In this document: positions 24,769 through 32,763 of the stretch, one piece after another
Numbering within the stretch: the stretch's first letter is position 1
Layout: every line of letters begins with the position of its first letter
Assembly (NCBI GenBank): GCA_031281265.1
Contig: JAITFO010000055.1
Span: forward strand, 1-62,880
DNA from: Candidatus Fibrimonadaceae bacterium
GTDB taxonomy: Bacteria > Fibrobacterota > Fibrobacteria > Fibrobacterales > Fibrobacteraceae
Direction of reading: 5' to 3'
Length of the DNA stretch: 62,880 bases
The notes under the pieces: generated by a model
Seen by the model: the letters and a program-made list of their open reading frames with translations, nothing else
Told to the model about the DNA's origin: nothing
Database searches by the model: none
Made by a program: the position numbers and the translations under genes

Positions 24769-26007
24769 TTACCTCAACTCAAAGTTGTCTGGGGGCGGTA
24801 AATCTTTACCGTCATAGGGTGCAAGGGCAATATCCAAGTCTTTGGTAATCTTCTCGTCTATTTTTCCCATACCCGCCATTTCATAAAGTATTTTCATGGT
24901 ATCTGCGTGATTGCGTCCGGGGTGGTAAGGTCTTTCTTCGCTAATCGCTTGATATATGTCCAAGCAAGCCAACAGCCTGGAATTAAAATCCAGTTCAGGG
25001 GCTTTTTTCCCAAAAGGATAACCGCTACCGTCCAGTTTTTCGTGATGATTGGATGCCCATTGGCATATATTTTCAAATCCCTCTATATCATTGAGAAGTT
25101 CCCAGGTTAGATAAACATGTTTCTTGATTATTTCAAATTCTTCCTCGGAAAGTTTACCGGGCTTTTCCAGAATATCAGAAGGAACCGCTAATTTGCCAAG
25201 ATCGTGGAGAGATGCCGCCAAATACAGTTCCGCCAATTCCTGCGGCTCATATCGATAATACTTCCCCATAAACCAAGCTTTATAGGCAATCTGGGTTGAA
25301 TGTTTCTGAGTAAAAGCCGATTTGTAATCAATAATACTGGCAATAAAACCAGCCAAGCCAAAAATAGTTTCTGTTTGTATATCCTCAGTCCAAGGAAACA
25401 ATACTTCCGAAGCGGTTTGTTTAATGACATTATCTTTGAGAGAGAGAATTGTATGTTCATCGAGAATTTTCAGCATAGTTTCCGCTGCTATTTTGCTGTA
25501 CTTTTTTCCAGTTTCTTCAACAATCATATTGCGAATAGCGGGTAAATTTTCAGGTTCCAATCTTTGTAGATGGTGAGCAGCATCAATTGAATCTGCAATG
25601 GTGATAAGTTCTGCTTCAAGCGGACCTTCTCCTTCACGTATTCCAAATGGACCCGTGCCATTGGCTTTTTCATGGTGATAGAGAATAAAGTTCTTTACAT
25701 TTGTTTTAAAATGGAGGGCATCAACATTTCGCTGACCGAACTCGCAATGTCTTTTCATAGCTGGGTCGTGGTGTCCATCTTTTTTCTCAGAGAGAATATA
25801 TTCGGTGAGTGCATTATCGTGGAGCAGTGCGCAAACCGCAAGAGCGGTAATTTCCTCTGGATTTTTTCCCAAGACCTTTCCCATTTTTGCGCAAAGAACT
25901 GCGATTCGCTTACCGTGATTGGTGCTAGCTCCCAAAAGAGCGCCCTCCACAATATCCAAAGCCGTGGCTATGGATTTGATAAGAGAATCTATTCTCACTG
26001 TTGCCAT
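24769..26007 (-). CDS. Tandem HD domain protein with C-terminal HD-GYP
   Basis: A 412-residue cytoplasmic protein. The C-terminal domain (about residues 215-385) is a complete HD-GYP c-di-GMP phosphodiesterase: QKHSTQIA, SLHDLGKLAVPSD, KKHVYLT, NHHEKLDGSGYP. The N-terminal half (residues 20-150) is a related but worn HD domain (THGKRIAV, LLHDNALTEY, YHHEKANGTGP) that lacks the HDxGK lysine. It resembles RpfG-like proteins without receiver. Start follows AAAGGA and a promoter box at 26027-26037. Confidence 0.83.
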   Translation of the reverse strand: MATVRIDSLIKSIATALDIVEGALLGASTNHGKRIAVLCAKMGKVLGKNPEEITALAVCALLHDNALTEYILSEKKDGHHDPAMKRHCEFGQRNVDALHFKTNVKNFILYHHEKANGTGPFGIREGEGPLEAELITIADSIDAAHHLQRLEPENLPAIRNMIVEETGKKYSKIAAETMLKILDEHTILSLKDNVIKQTASEVLFPWTEDIQTETIFGLAGFIASIIDYKSAFTQKHSTQIAYKAWFMGKYYRYEPQELAELYLAASLHDLGKLAVPSDILEKPGKLSEEEFEIIKKHVYLTWELLNDIEGFENICQWASNHHEKLDGSGYPFGKKAPELDFNSRLLACLDIYQAISEERPYHPGRNHADTMKILYEMAGMGKIDEKITKDLDIALAPYDGKDLPPPDNFELR

Positions 26008-26026
26008 AAATATTCCTTTGTCTTAG

Positions 26027-26037
26027 AATATAGTAAC
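26027..26037 (-). promoter_or_regulatory. Promoter box GTTACTATATT before the tandem HD gene
   Basis: Variant of the recurrent box, 20 bases before the ATG at 26007 and two bases after the stop of the upstream gene. Confidence 0.5.
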
Positions 26038-26039
26038 TT

Positions 26040-26654
26040 CTACATACTTTTTTCTTTACCCCAAATTATTTTAAAAAGATCCGAAGCCGAAGAAAATGTT
26101 ATTGGTTTTGTAGTTTCAAAATCTTTATAATTAATGTCTATAGCATAGCGCTCAAAGCCAGGGCGGATATTCCAACGTCGCCTTCCTAAAGGTTGACCCT
26201 CTAAACATACACCATAATCCCGATCTCCATCTTGTTCTGGACGTATTTTCGGCGGGTATTTTACTGCATTAATTATATCTTCTCGTGAAATTGACCCTTC
26301 ATCTAATAATTCTTGTAGAGCACTCAAAAAATCATTGGTTCTAGGCTCGTACAAAATTTCATTGTTAGGTCCAAATGCTTTCTGTTTTTCTAGCCCCAAT
26401 TCTACTGCAAGCTGCTTAGCGTAAGCGTGGAGTTCCATATCTTCGGTTGATATATCAGGGCGTTTCACAAATACAGGTTGCCCACTGCCCAAATCATAGA
26501 GTACTATTTGCGTAAGATTCGGTGCCGCTTGTCGCGCAGGTTCTTGTGGCTTTTGAAACTGCTCTTGTAAAAATTCGTTGAAATCACCGGTTTTATTGCA
26601 AATATACGATTGATATGTTGCATACTGCCCGTTTGCTACTGCCGAAACATTCAT
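26040..26654 (-). CDS. Unknown soluble protein, predicted LytTR-regulon member A
   Basis: A 204-residue protein I do not recognise. It starts MNVSAVANGQYATYQSY with GGAGA seven bases upstream; the frame runs further up but the other starts lie over the promoter. No signal peptide or membrane segment. A Pro/Gln-rich N-terminal stretch (QEQFQKPQEPARQ) leads into a compact region with YDLGSGQPVFV and LGLEKQKAFGPNNEILYEPRT. The repeat element at 26722-26750 lies 68 bases before the ATG, as for the other genes of this group. Confidence 0.6.
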   Translation of the reverse strand: MNVSAVANGQYATYQSYICNKTGDFNEFLQEQFQKPQEPARQAAPNLTQIVLYDLGSGQPVFVKRPDISTEDMELHAYAKQLAVELGLEKQKAFGPNNEILYEPRTNDFLSALQELLDEGSISREDIINAVKYPPKIRPEQDGDRDYGVCLEGQPLGRRRWNIRPGFERYAIDINYKDFETTKPITFSSASDLFKIIWGKEKSM

Positions 26655-26721
26655 ATTGTTCTCCAAGTTTATTTTATAAAAAATATGTGCAAAAATTATG
26701 CCTAAATTCAGTAAATTAAGC

Positions 26722-26750
26722 AAGATGCATAAATCTGATGCTAAGATACA
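26722..26750 (-). promoter_or_regulatory. LytTR-type direct-repeat element A
   Basis: AAGATGCA at 26722-26729 and AAGATACA at 26743-26750 (plus-strand reading), 21 bp apart from start to start, the spacing of two helical turns used by LytTR dimers. A TATAAA -10-like hexamer lies about 44 bp downstream at 26678-26673. Serves the gene at 26654. Confidence 0.6.
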
Positions 26751-26763
26751 GAATTAGAATTTT

Positions 26764-27147
26764 TTAGTCCCAAGGATTTTTAATTTTTAACCCTGCAATA
26801 TTTTCAAAATCCTTTGTATTACGAGTTATTAATTCAAAATCGTGAACCAATGCCGTAGCGGCAATCAGTGCATCGGGAAGTTTTATCTTGTGGTTTCTGC
26901 GAATATCTATGGTTTTAAGTTTAACGCTATTGCAAAGCTCCATAATTTTAGAATTTTCTATAAATTTTTTGTATTGCTCTACATCTTCTTCATTAGCGTG
27001 TTTCCAACAAAGAACTTCTATTTCCGTAATAACGGAGATATTGGGAATACCTAAAAAAAGTAAATTTTCTATAAAAGTCGCTTCTTTATCTGGAAAATTT
27101 CCTTGAATATAATCTATCACAACATTTGTATCAAGTATATAGCTCAT
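26764..27147 (-). CDS. PIN-domain ribonuclease toxin (VapC-like)
   Basis: A 127-residue PIN protein starting MSYILDTNVVIDY. The acidic residues are in LDTNVV, VITEIEVL, LPDALIAAT and TRNTKDF, all present. The ATG overlaps the antitoxin stop (ATGA). An in-frame ATG four codons upstream (27159) lies within the antitoxin gene and has no ribosome site. Confidence 0.85.
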   Translation of the reverse strand: MSYILDTNVVIDYIQGNFPDKEATFIENLLFLGIPNISVITEIEVLCWKHANEEDVEQYKKFIENSKIMELCNSVKLKTIDIRRNHKIKLPDALIAATALVHDFELITRNTKDFENIAGLKIKNPWD

Positions 27148-27347
27148 TCTCTTTCCCATTCATCACGTAATTCTTTTAACTGCGAATCAATTTCTTCTCT
27201 GGATTGCTTTGCAACGGAACCCCTGAATTTTCGCCAATCAACTTTTGGCTTTTCTAAAGAGTTTACAACATTCAACATTTGCAAACTTTCCAACTGCCTA
27301 ATTAGATTAAGCACAGCAGGGTCCTTAATTTCCAATGTCATAGTCAT
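27144..27347 (-). CDS. Antitoxin of the VapC-like pair
   Basis: A 67-residue charged helical protein, MTMTLEIKDPAVLNLIRQ to LKELRDEWERE. AAGGAG lies ten bases before the first ATG, and the promoter box at 27371-27381 excludes the longer upstream frame. The 3' end overlaps the toxin by 4 bp. The N-terminal strand could bind DNA and so autoregulate. Confidence 0.7.
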   Translation of the reverse strand: MTMTLEIKDPAVLNLIRQLESLQMLNVVNSLEKPKVDWRKFRGSVAKQSREEIDSQLKELRDEWERE

Positions 27348-27370
27348 AAAATAACTCCTTGTTTCGTAGT

Positions 27371-27381
27371 AATATAGTAAA
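27371..27381 (-). promoter_or_regulatory. Promoter box TTTACTATATT before the vapBC-like pair
   Basis: Exact copy of the recurrent box on the minus strand, 23 bases before the antitoxin ATG. Confidence 0.55.
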
Positions 27382-27432
27382 TTACTAGCATCTCGCCTGA
27401 ACTCCAATTATAGGATTTGCCACACGGAGTGC

Positions 27433-28479
27433 TTATCTCAGCAAATTCATAACAACGTTCCATTTTTGGTTGCTGGAAAAATCAGTAATCATCAGCTTTG
27501 CGTTGTTGATCATATTTTGCGTAGAATTTATTTTTTTAAGAAAATCAGAATACCAAGTTTTGTATTGTTCGCTATCCTTGCAATACTTAGGATCGCTCAG
27601 AGTTTCTTTCCAATCTTCCCAAGTAGGGTCACGCAAAACTTTTTCTTGGTTAGGATTTTTTGCGTTACGTTCCATTTCGTATGCAAAATATTTATCCCTA
27701 AAATTCTTATAATCAGTTTCATTTCCGAATAGTTCAAATGCTGACCCACCCAAAGTAGCACATTTCGAAATATCATATCCAAGTTTCTGGGCAAATAATA
27801 ATTCCGCGCTTGGTGGATTGGGTTTCACGGGTTCCATTTCCGCACACCAAGCTACATAGCCCTGGTCTCGCAATTCGGAATTTTTTATATACTTATTTAT
27901 TTTATCCATAAATGCTTGTGCTTCTTTTGGATCGTCAAAATAATTTTCCGCTATATATTTAGCCAAGTCTCTGCCAGCTTCTCTGTTTGCGACTCGTGTT
28001 TCCAAATCAGTGTCAGGATTCCAAGGGCGTCCTCCTAAAGTCTCCCACGCAGAGGCAAAAACCATGTTTCCCAACTCCACTGCAATATCAAGGGCATTTT
28101 CTACTTTTCCGCTCAAAGCGTTAAAAATAAAATGTTCCGCCGAGCTGGTGTCTTGTACAATAGATTGCCTATTGCTTTCAGCCGTTTCTGCCTCACGCTG
28201 CTGTACCCTCAACTGCCACTGTTCCCGCACTTGGTCACGTTCAGCACGTTGTTCCTCATTATCAAATCCCTGAATAGGTGTAGTTATTTCTATAAGTCGC
28301 GATGCAGCGGCTCGCCCTTCCTCGCTTATCTCAACTGTGTCTTCTTTAATTTGTCCGTTTGTTGCAGGTTTGTCCTGTACACCGGTTGCTGGCTTTTCTA
28401 AGTTCCGTTGCTTATGCTTTTGAGCGTGAGCGGCAATTTCGGGAGAGTGCCTGCGTTCTGTTGCGTTTGAAATATCCAC
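27433..28479 (-). CDS. Unknown soluble protein, predicted LytTR-regulon member B
   Basis: A 348-residue protein starting with GTG (MDISNATERR) behind AAGGAG. The N-terminal 65 residues are polar and disordered-looking and contain EDTVEISEEGRAAA, a phrase like the segment found in FlgM and other flagellar-secreted proteins. The rest is helical and Trp/Tyr-rich (ASAWETLGGRPWNPDTD, DPTWEDWKETLSDP). No known domain is recognised. The element at 28555-28583 lies 76 bases upstream. Confidence 0.6.
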   Translation of the reverse strand: MDISNATERRHSPEIAAHAQKHKQRNLEKPATGVQDKPATNGQIKEDTVEISEEGRAAASRLIEITTPIQGFDNEEQRAERDQVREQWQLRVQQREAETAESNRQSIVQDTSSAEHFIFNALSGKVENALDIAVELGNMVFASAWETLGGRPWNPDTDLETRVANREAGRDLAKYIAENYFDDPKEAQAFMDKINKYIKNSELRDQGYVAWCAEMEPVKPNPPSAELLFAQKLGYDISKCATLGGSAFELFGNETDYKNFRDKYFAYEMERNAKNPNQEKVLRDPTWEDWKETLSDPKYCKDSEQYKTWYSDFLKKINSTQNMINNAKLMITDFSSNQKWNVVMNLLR

Positions 28480-28554
28480 GATGTAACTCCTTATAGTTTA
28501 ATTGCCTCGCTATACTTATAGGCATATAAAGAAGAAACTTTAACGAAGTTAAAC

Positions 28555-28583
28555 AAGATGCATAAACTTGACATTAAGATGCA
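28555..28583 (-). promoter_or_regulatory. LytTR-type direct-repeat element B
   Basis: AAGATGCA at 28555-28562 and 28576-28583, 21 bp apart. A TATAGC hexamer about 41 bp downstream could be the -10. It follows the stop of the next upstream gene by 13 bases. Confidence 0.6.
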
Positions 28584-28596
28584 GATCTAGATTTAG

Positions 28597-29742
28597 TTAC
28601 GCAAACTCAATACCGCCATTTCCCAAAACATAGTTCGCATTCATATCGGGGATATTGTTCACGCCCTTTTTCAAGACATCGGCTAGCGCGCTTTTGATAT
28701 CGCAGAATCTCGTATCTTGCATATAGATAGTCTCAGCGACTAGCTTTACGGCTTTTTCCTTATCTCCTGCGTTGAAGGCACTTTGAATCTCTTTGTTTTC
28801 ATTGAAGCGGACGTCGTAAACATTATATTTCTTAGCTGCATCATACGCATTGCCAACCTGTCTTTCTATTTCTTGGCGAGACATACCGCTCCATGCTGGT
28901 TCTATTGAATTTATGAGCTTATCCAGTTCGGGCGGTAGCCCCATAATCCTGCCATTATCCGACAAATACAAATCATTGAGCGAAACTTTGCCGCCGCTTG
29001 CGTTTATCAAATAATTTTCCAAAAGCATTTTGTCCTGTTTAATTGCCTGTTCTTTGGTCATACCCACGCCCCAAACAATGTCTTTATCAAGATTTTCTCT
29101 TTGCAGCAATGAACCCCAGTTTTCGCTTCCCGGAGTATTAAGCAATTTTTCTATTGCTTTCGTTTTTTTTGCATCATCTCCAGTTACGGTGACATTGCAG
29201 TATTTATCCACACTTATATTAAAATTATCGTATGGCGACAATGTTATTCCGTTTTTTGACAGAACCTGGAATATCTTATCCGATAAAGTTTCTCTTTGTA
29301 TTGCTGGCGGTTGCGGTAAATCTTCTCTTATGGTACCATTTTGGACTGGAACACCTGTAATATGTGGAATATGATTTCTCATAACAGACAGCCCTTCCCA
29401 TTCTCCTAGGACACGTATTCTCATTATTACTCTTTCGTCACTGTGGTGAGCACCATTGGCAAGCCAATCAAAATTCCGACTTACCGAATCCATAATCGCG
29501 GCAGAATTGTTACCCGGCGTTGGCTGCGTAGTTTCCTGTTCAGTCTCCTGCTGCGTGGATTGAGCATAAAACAACTGCTTCACTTTATCGTCTATCTCAG
29601 CGGTGTCTTTTTGAGCGTGCTCAAATTTTTTGGCGAATTCGCTTGCGAACTCATTTTTTTGATGATTATGGTTTTGCCGAACCGCATTTTTGGTATGCTG
29701 TTCCATAATGCTGTAACCGTAATAGTTGTTTGCAACCTGCAT
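28597..29742 (-). CDS. Unknown soluble protein, LytTR-regulon member C (paralogue of 30325-31542)
   Basis: A 381-residue protein starting MQVANNYYGYSIMEQHTKNA. The N-terminal 90 residues are polar and Gln/Glu/Thr-rich (STQQETEQETTQPTPGNN); the C-terminal 240 residues are strongly shared with the paralogue, for example TLSDKIF, NISVDKYCNVTVTGDD, and NASGGKVSLNDLYL. No signal peptide, membrane segment or enzyme motif is seen. The NNYYGY start resembles flagellin-like or self-secreted proteins, only as an impression. AGAGGA precedes the ATG; the repeat element lies 69 bases upstream. Confidence 0.65.
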   Translation of the reverse strand: MQVANNYYGYSIMEQHTKNAVRQNHNHQKNEFASEFAKKFEHAQKDTAEIDDKVKQLFYAQSTQQETEQETTQPTPGNNSAAIMDSVSRNFDWLANGAHHSDERVIMRIRVLGEWEGLSVMRNHIPHITGVPVQNGTIREDLPQPPAIQRETLSDKIFQVLSKNGITLSPYDNFNISVDKYCNVTVTGDDAKKTKAIEKLLNTPGSENWGSLLQRENLDKDIVWGVGMTKEQAIKQDKMLLENYLINASGGKVSLNDLYLSDNGRIMGLPPELDKLINSIEPAWSGMSRQEIERQVGNAYDAAKKYNVYDVRFNENKEIQSAFNAGDKEKAVKLVAETIYMQDTRFCDIKSALADVLKKGVNNIPDMNANYVLGNGGIEFA

Positions 29743-29810
29743 AAGAATTCCTCTATTTTGTTTATAATCTAAACGTGCAAGAATAATGCCATTATGATAA
29801 GAGGTTAAGC

Positions 29811-29839
29811 AAGATGCACAAATTTGATGCTAAGATGCA
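29811..29839 (-). promoter_or_regulatory. LytTR-type direct-repeat element C
   Basis: AAGATGCA at 29811-29818 and 29832-29839, 21 bp apart, 45 bp upstream of a TATAAA hexamer (29766-29761). Serves the gene starting at 29742. Confidence 0.62.
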
Positions 29840-29885
29840 GAATTGATTTGAATATGTACGGAAAAAAATTTCTAAATTTATCAAC

Positions 29886-29990
29886 ATGACACAGGAAAAT
29901 CTTACAGAAACAGATATTCGTTGTAAGCAGAGATTTGAGAACTACGGCAAATCTCTGGCTTTGTTATCTAACTCTCTGCTAGGAGGCTAA
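29886..29990 (+). pseudogene. Truncated HEPN-domain protein (remnant of a HEPN/MNT pair)
   Basis: A 34-codon open frame reading MTQENLTETDIRCKQRF then ENYGKSLALLSNSLLGG. The DIRxKQRFENYxKSLALL pattern is the first helix of the HI0074-type HEPN proteins (nucleotidyltransferase substrate-binding subunit), which are normally 120-140 residues. About 100 residues are missing, and the frame stops one base before the MNT ATG. The stop region AGGAGGCTAA serves as the ribosome site for the MNT gene, suggesting an internal deletion that kept the junction. Confidence 0.65.
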
Positions 29991-30296
29991 ATGCAGTACG
30001 GATTGTCAGACTATACGCTTGCAACTTTGGAAGGCATATTTTCAAAATACCAGTCCATAAAAGAGGTAATTTTATATGGAAGCAGAGCAATGGGGAATTA
30101 CAAAAATGGCTCTGATATAGATATTTCCCTGAAAACAGATTCTTCTTTTGATTTTGACAATCTTCTGCTCATAAGCCGCGATTTCTACAACTCCGATATG
30201 CCATATTTTGTTGACGTTTCCATTTACGAAAAAATCAACAATGAAAATTTACTTGCTCATATAAAGAAATATGGAAAGATGTTGTACTTAAGGTAA
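29991..30296 (+). CDS. Minimal nucleotidyltransferase (MNT/MntA-like)
   Basis: A 101-residue nucleotidyltransferase with the full motif LYGSRAMGNYKNGSDIDIS and a third Asp in YFVDVSIYE. In HEPN/MNT systems this protein is the antitoxin that adenylylates the HEPN RNase. Here its HEPN partner is reduced to 34 codons, so the pair is broken although this gene looks intact. AGGAGG lies before the ATG. The 3' end of the coding region forms the left arm of a terminator. Confidence 0.85.
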   Translation: MQYGLSDYTLATLEGIFSKYQSIKEVILYGSRAMGNYKNGSDIDISLKTDSSFDFDNLLLISRDFYNSDMPYFVDVSIYEKINNENLLAHIKKYGKMLYLR

Positions 30297-30321
30297 TAAA
30301 TCTACAACATCTTTCCATTTT
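30273..30321. terminator. Intrinsic terminator overlapping the MNT gene end
   Basis: GGAAAGATGTTGTA at 30273-30286 and its exact complement at 30303-30316 form a 14-bp stem with a 16-base loop, followed by ATTTTT. The left arm lies in the last codons of the MNT gene. It probably also ends the convergent gene at 30325-31542. Confidence 0.7.
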
Positions 30322-30324
30322 TCG

Positions 30325-31542
30325 TCACGCAAACGCAATACCGCTACTTCTCAAAACATAGTTCGCGTTCATATCGGGGATATTGTCCACGCCCTTTTTC
30401 AAGATATTGGCTAGCGCTCTTTTGATATCAAGGGGTCCGTCTTGCATAAAAATGTGATCGGCAGCGAGCTTTACGGCTTTTTCCTTATCTCCTGCCTTGA
30501 AGGCGTTTTTAGCCTCTTCGGAAAAAGAAAAGAAAAATTTCCCGCCGTCAACAACAGTGCCAGCTTTCTTACATGCATCATACGCATCACCACATTCCTT
30601 TTCTACTTGTTGACGGGTTATACCGAAACGTGCTGGCTCTACTGAATTTATAAGCTTATCCAGTTCGGGCGGCAACCCCATAATCCTGCCATCGTCCCGC
30701 AAATACAAATCATTGAGCGAAACTTTACCGCCACTTGCGTTTATCAAATAATTTTCCAAAAGCATTTTGTCCTGTTGCATCGCCTGTTCTTTGGTTATAC
30801 CCACGCCCCAAACAATGTCTTTATTAAGATTTTCCCTTTGCAGCAATGAACCCCAGTTTTCGTTTCCCGGAATATTGAGCAATCTTTCTATTGCTTTCGC
30901 TTTTTCTACATCATCTCCAGTTACGGTGACATTGCAGTATTTATCCACGCTTATGTTATATTTTTCATTTGGCGACAGTGTTATTCTATTTTTTGATAGA
31001 GTCGCAAATATCTTATCCGATAAAGTTTCTCTTTCCCCTGGTTGTGGCGACCATTCTGATGATTGCAAATTAGCAAGATATGCTCTTTGGGCTTCATTTA
31101 TTCCACCTTCCCTCAATCTAAATCCTGTTTCGCCAAAATTCCCTAAATCACGAAACGGAGAGAAAACATGTGCGTTAGGCGTTACCCCGTTATGGTAAGC
31201 CCCCGTGTCAAGACAGTTAAAATTCTTACTTACCTGTTCCATAATAGCCTGCGAATTGTTACCCGGCATTGTCTGCGTAGTTTCCTGCTCAATTTCCCGC
31301 AAATTCCTACCTGATAACCCGCGAATTGTTAGCGGTATTGCATAAGTAGTTTCCTGCTCAGTCTCCTGCTGCGTGGATTGAGTTTCGGGCATTTGGCTTT
31401 GTGTCGCCACTTGAGCATAAAACTGCTGCTTGGGAAATTCGCCTATGGCGTCATTCTTTTGATGTTTATGGTTTTGCCGAACCGCATTTTGGGTATGCTG
31501 TTCCATAACACCGTAACCGTAATAGTTGTTTGCAATCTGCAT
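30325..31542 (-). CDS. Unknown soluble protein, LytTR-regulon member D (paralogue of 28597-29742)
   Basis: A 405-residue paralogue of the gene at 28597-29742, starting MQIANNYYGYGVMEQHTQNA. The linker contains an internal duplication, with STQQETEQETT and REIEQETTQTMPGNN repeated around residues 55-95. From TLSDKIF onward the two proteins align closely to the common end NYVLRSSGIAFA. The charge pattern and length suggest a soluble helical protein. GAGAGG precedes the ATG, and the repeat element lies 67 bases upstream. Function unknown. Confidence 0.65.
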   Translation of the reverse strand: MQIANNYYGYGVMEQHTQNAVRQNHKHQKNDAIGEFPKQQFYAQVATQSQMPETQSTQQETEQETTYAIPLTIRGLSGRNLREIEQETTQTMPGNNSQAIMEQVSKNFNCLDTGAYHNGVTPNAHVFSPFRDLGNFGETGFRLREGGINEAQRAYLANLQSSEWSPQPGERETLSDKIFATLSKNRITLSPNEKYNISVDKYCNVTVTGDDVEKAKAIERLLNIPGNENWGSLLQRENLNKDIVWGVGITKEQAMQQDKMLLENYLINASGGKVSLNDLYLRDDGRIMGLPPELDKLINSVEPARFGITRQQVEKECGDAYDACKKAGTVVDGGKFFFSFSEEAKNAFKAGDKEKAVKLAADHIFMQDGPLDIKRALANILKKGVDNIPDMNANYVLRSSGIAFA

Positions 31543-31608
31543 AAAAACCTCTCTGTTTGATTTACAATCTAACGTGCAAGAGTAATGCCATTATAGCGAT
31601 AATTAAAC

Positions 31609-31637
31609 AAGATGCATAAATCTGATGCTAAGATGCA
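31609..31637 (-). promoter_or_regulatory. LytTR-type direct-repeat element D
   Basis: AAGATGCA at 31609-31616 and 31630-31637, 21 bp apart, 43 bp upstream of a TGTAAA hexamer (31566-31561). Its distal half lies in the final codons of the LytTR gene and encodes its terminal Asn-Ala-Ser-stop. Confidence 0.62.
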
Positions 31638-32086
31638 TTATCCAATTTCATATCTCGTAATATCTGTTTTATATCGGGGATATATTTTCTGGTGATGCAC
31701 AAAAAAGTTCCGTTGGATAATACCGCTTCAAGACGATTATTGCCCAGCGATCTGAATTTGTCCAGTTTGTTAATGTTTAAAATGCAATACTTGCTAACTT
31801 GTATAAAACCATTGTCCTTTAATTTTTCATATACCTGATACAAACGGCTTTTAACAAAATAATTCTCCTTTTCGCAGCAGACAATAGTTTTGCCGTCAAC
31901 GCTTTCTATGTAATAAATATCAGAAGCATTTACCAGTTTTACTTCGTCATCTGAATAACACTCTATTTGCATATCAACGGATTTTATCAATGAGACAATA
32001 CGTTCAACAACTTTATCCTTTACGGGGTATGTAATTAGTATCTCAATATCTTTTTGTGATGTGTTTTGTTCAAGATTAATAATCAT
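31628..32086 (-). CDS. LytTR-family DNA-binding regulator
   Basis: A 152-residue transcription factor. Residues about 45-148 are a LytTR domain: VKLVNASDIYYIESVDGKTIVC, then KENYFVKSRLYQVYEKL, FIQVSKYCILNINKLDKF, and NRLEAVLSNGTFLCITRKY. The first 40 residues (IEILITYPVKDKVVERIVSLI) are too short for a receiver domain, so this is the stand-alone type that works with a membrane partner. A weak ribosome site precedes the ATG. Genes around it carry paired 21-bp-spaced repeats that fit the site architecture of this family. Confidence 0.88.
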   Translation of the reverse strand: MIINLEQNTSQKDIEILITYPVKDKVVERIVSLIKSVDMQIECYSDDEVKLVNASDIYYIESVDGKTIVCCEKENYFVKSRLYQVYEKLKDNGFIQVSKYCILNINKLDKFRSLGNNRLEAVLSNGTFLCITRKYIPDIKQILRDMKLDNAS

Positions 32087-32106
32087 AGTTTCTTTTCCAA
32101 TAGCCT

Positions 32107-32194
32107 CATCTCCATCAGGGGTATATTATTCTTAGAGTTGCAAAAAGTGTGCCAACTTGCGAAAATTCATCTCCCCCTTGGGGTATATTATTCT
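32107..32194 (-). repeat. Tandem 26/27-bp leader repeat with small reading frames before the LytTR gene
   Basis: Two copies (32107-32132 and 32168-32194) share AGAATAATATACCCC followed by GGNGAGATG on the minus strand. Each GAGATG could start a tiny frame: a 12-codon one beginning MNFRKL, and an 8-codon one (MRLLEKKL) whose TGA overlaps the LytTR ATG. Each copy also holds a TAATAT -10-like hexamer. The two may be duplicated promoters or a coupled leader. Confidence 0.45.
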
Positions 32195-32235
32195 ATAGCG
32201 TTTATCGGCATAAATGGAAAAAACTTTAGGGATTT

Positions 32236-32715
32236 TTATAATTTAAAAGCGATTTCCAGCAAAAATGCGTTGTTAGAAGTGAAAGTTTTTCTAAAAATAA
32301 ATTCGCTTTGATAAGCCGCCACAAAGCCCAGCAATTCGTTAAAACTATATTCAAATCCCAAATGCGAATATAATCCAAAGGGATTTTCCCCCCATTGCCT
32401 TGTGTTTATATATCCAACCGTTCCTATCCCCATATTAAAATAATTAAACACCACTTGTTCAACAAATAATCCCGTACTCAAATATGAATATTTATCATCT
32501 GCCGAGACATTTAAATGGTCAATTTTAACCCCATATCTTTGAAATTTATTTGCCATAAGCAGTATTTTAAGCCCATAAGTATAAGACAGCCCATTCATAT
32601 CATCAGCACTGCAATAGCCAATAGAGCTACTGGGGCGTATAGTTACCGTCTGCCCGTATATGTTACTTGCCAATAATAGAGCAAATAATATTAAAATAAT
32701 ACTCAAATTTTTCAT
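32236..32715 (-). CDS. Small outer-membrane beta-barrel-like protein, LytTR-regulon member E
   Basis: A 159-residue exported protein: signal peptide MKNLSIILILFALLLASNIYGQ, then amphipathic strands with alternating aromatic residues (YSYLSTGLFVEQVVFNYF, GLYSHLGFEYSFN) and a strand-like end FLLEIAFKL. It resembles small 8-stranded barrels. The ATG at 32715 gives the signal peptide; the upstream TTG start adds unlikely residues. No good ribosome site is visible. The repeat element lies 49 bases upstream, and the LytTR gene follows. Confidence 0.62.
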   Translation of the reverse strand: MKNLSIILILFALLLASNIYGQTVTIRPSSSIGYCSADDMNGLSYTYGLKILLMANKFQRYGVKIDHLNVSADDKYSYLSTGLFVEQVVFNYFNMGIGTVGYINTRQWGENPFGLYSHLGFEYSFNELLGFVAAYQSEFIFRKTFTSNNAFLLEIAFKL

Positions 32716-32763
32716 GGCAAGATAAAGTAGAAATTCGCCCTCGTAAAAAAACAAATATTAAGC

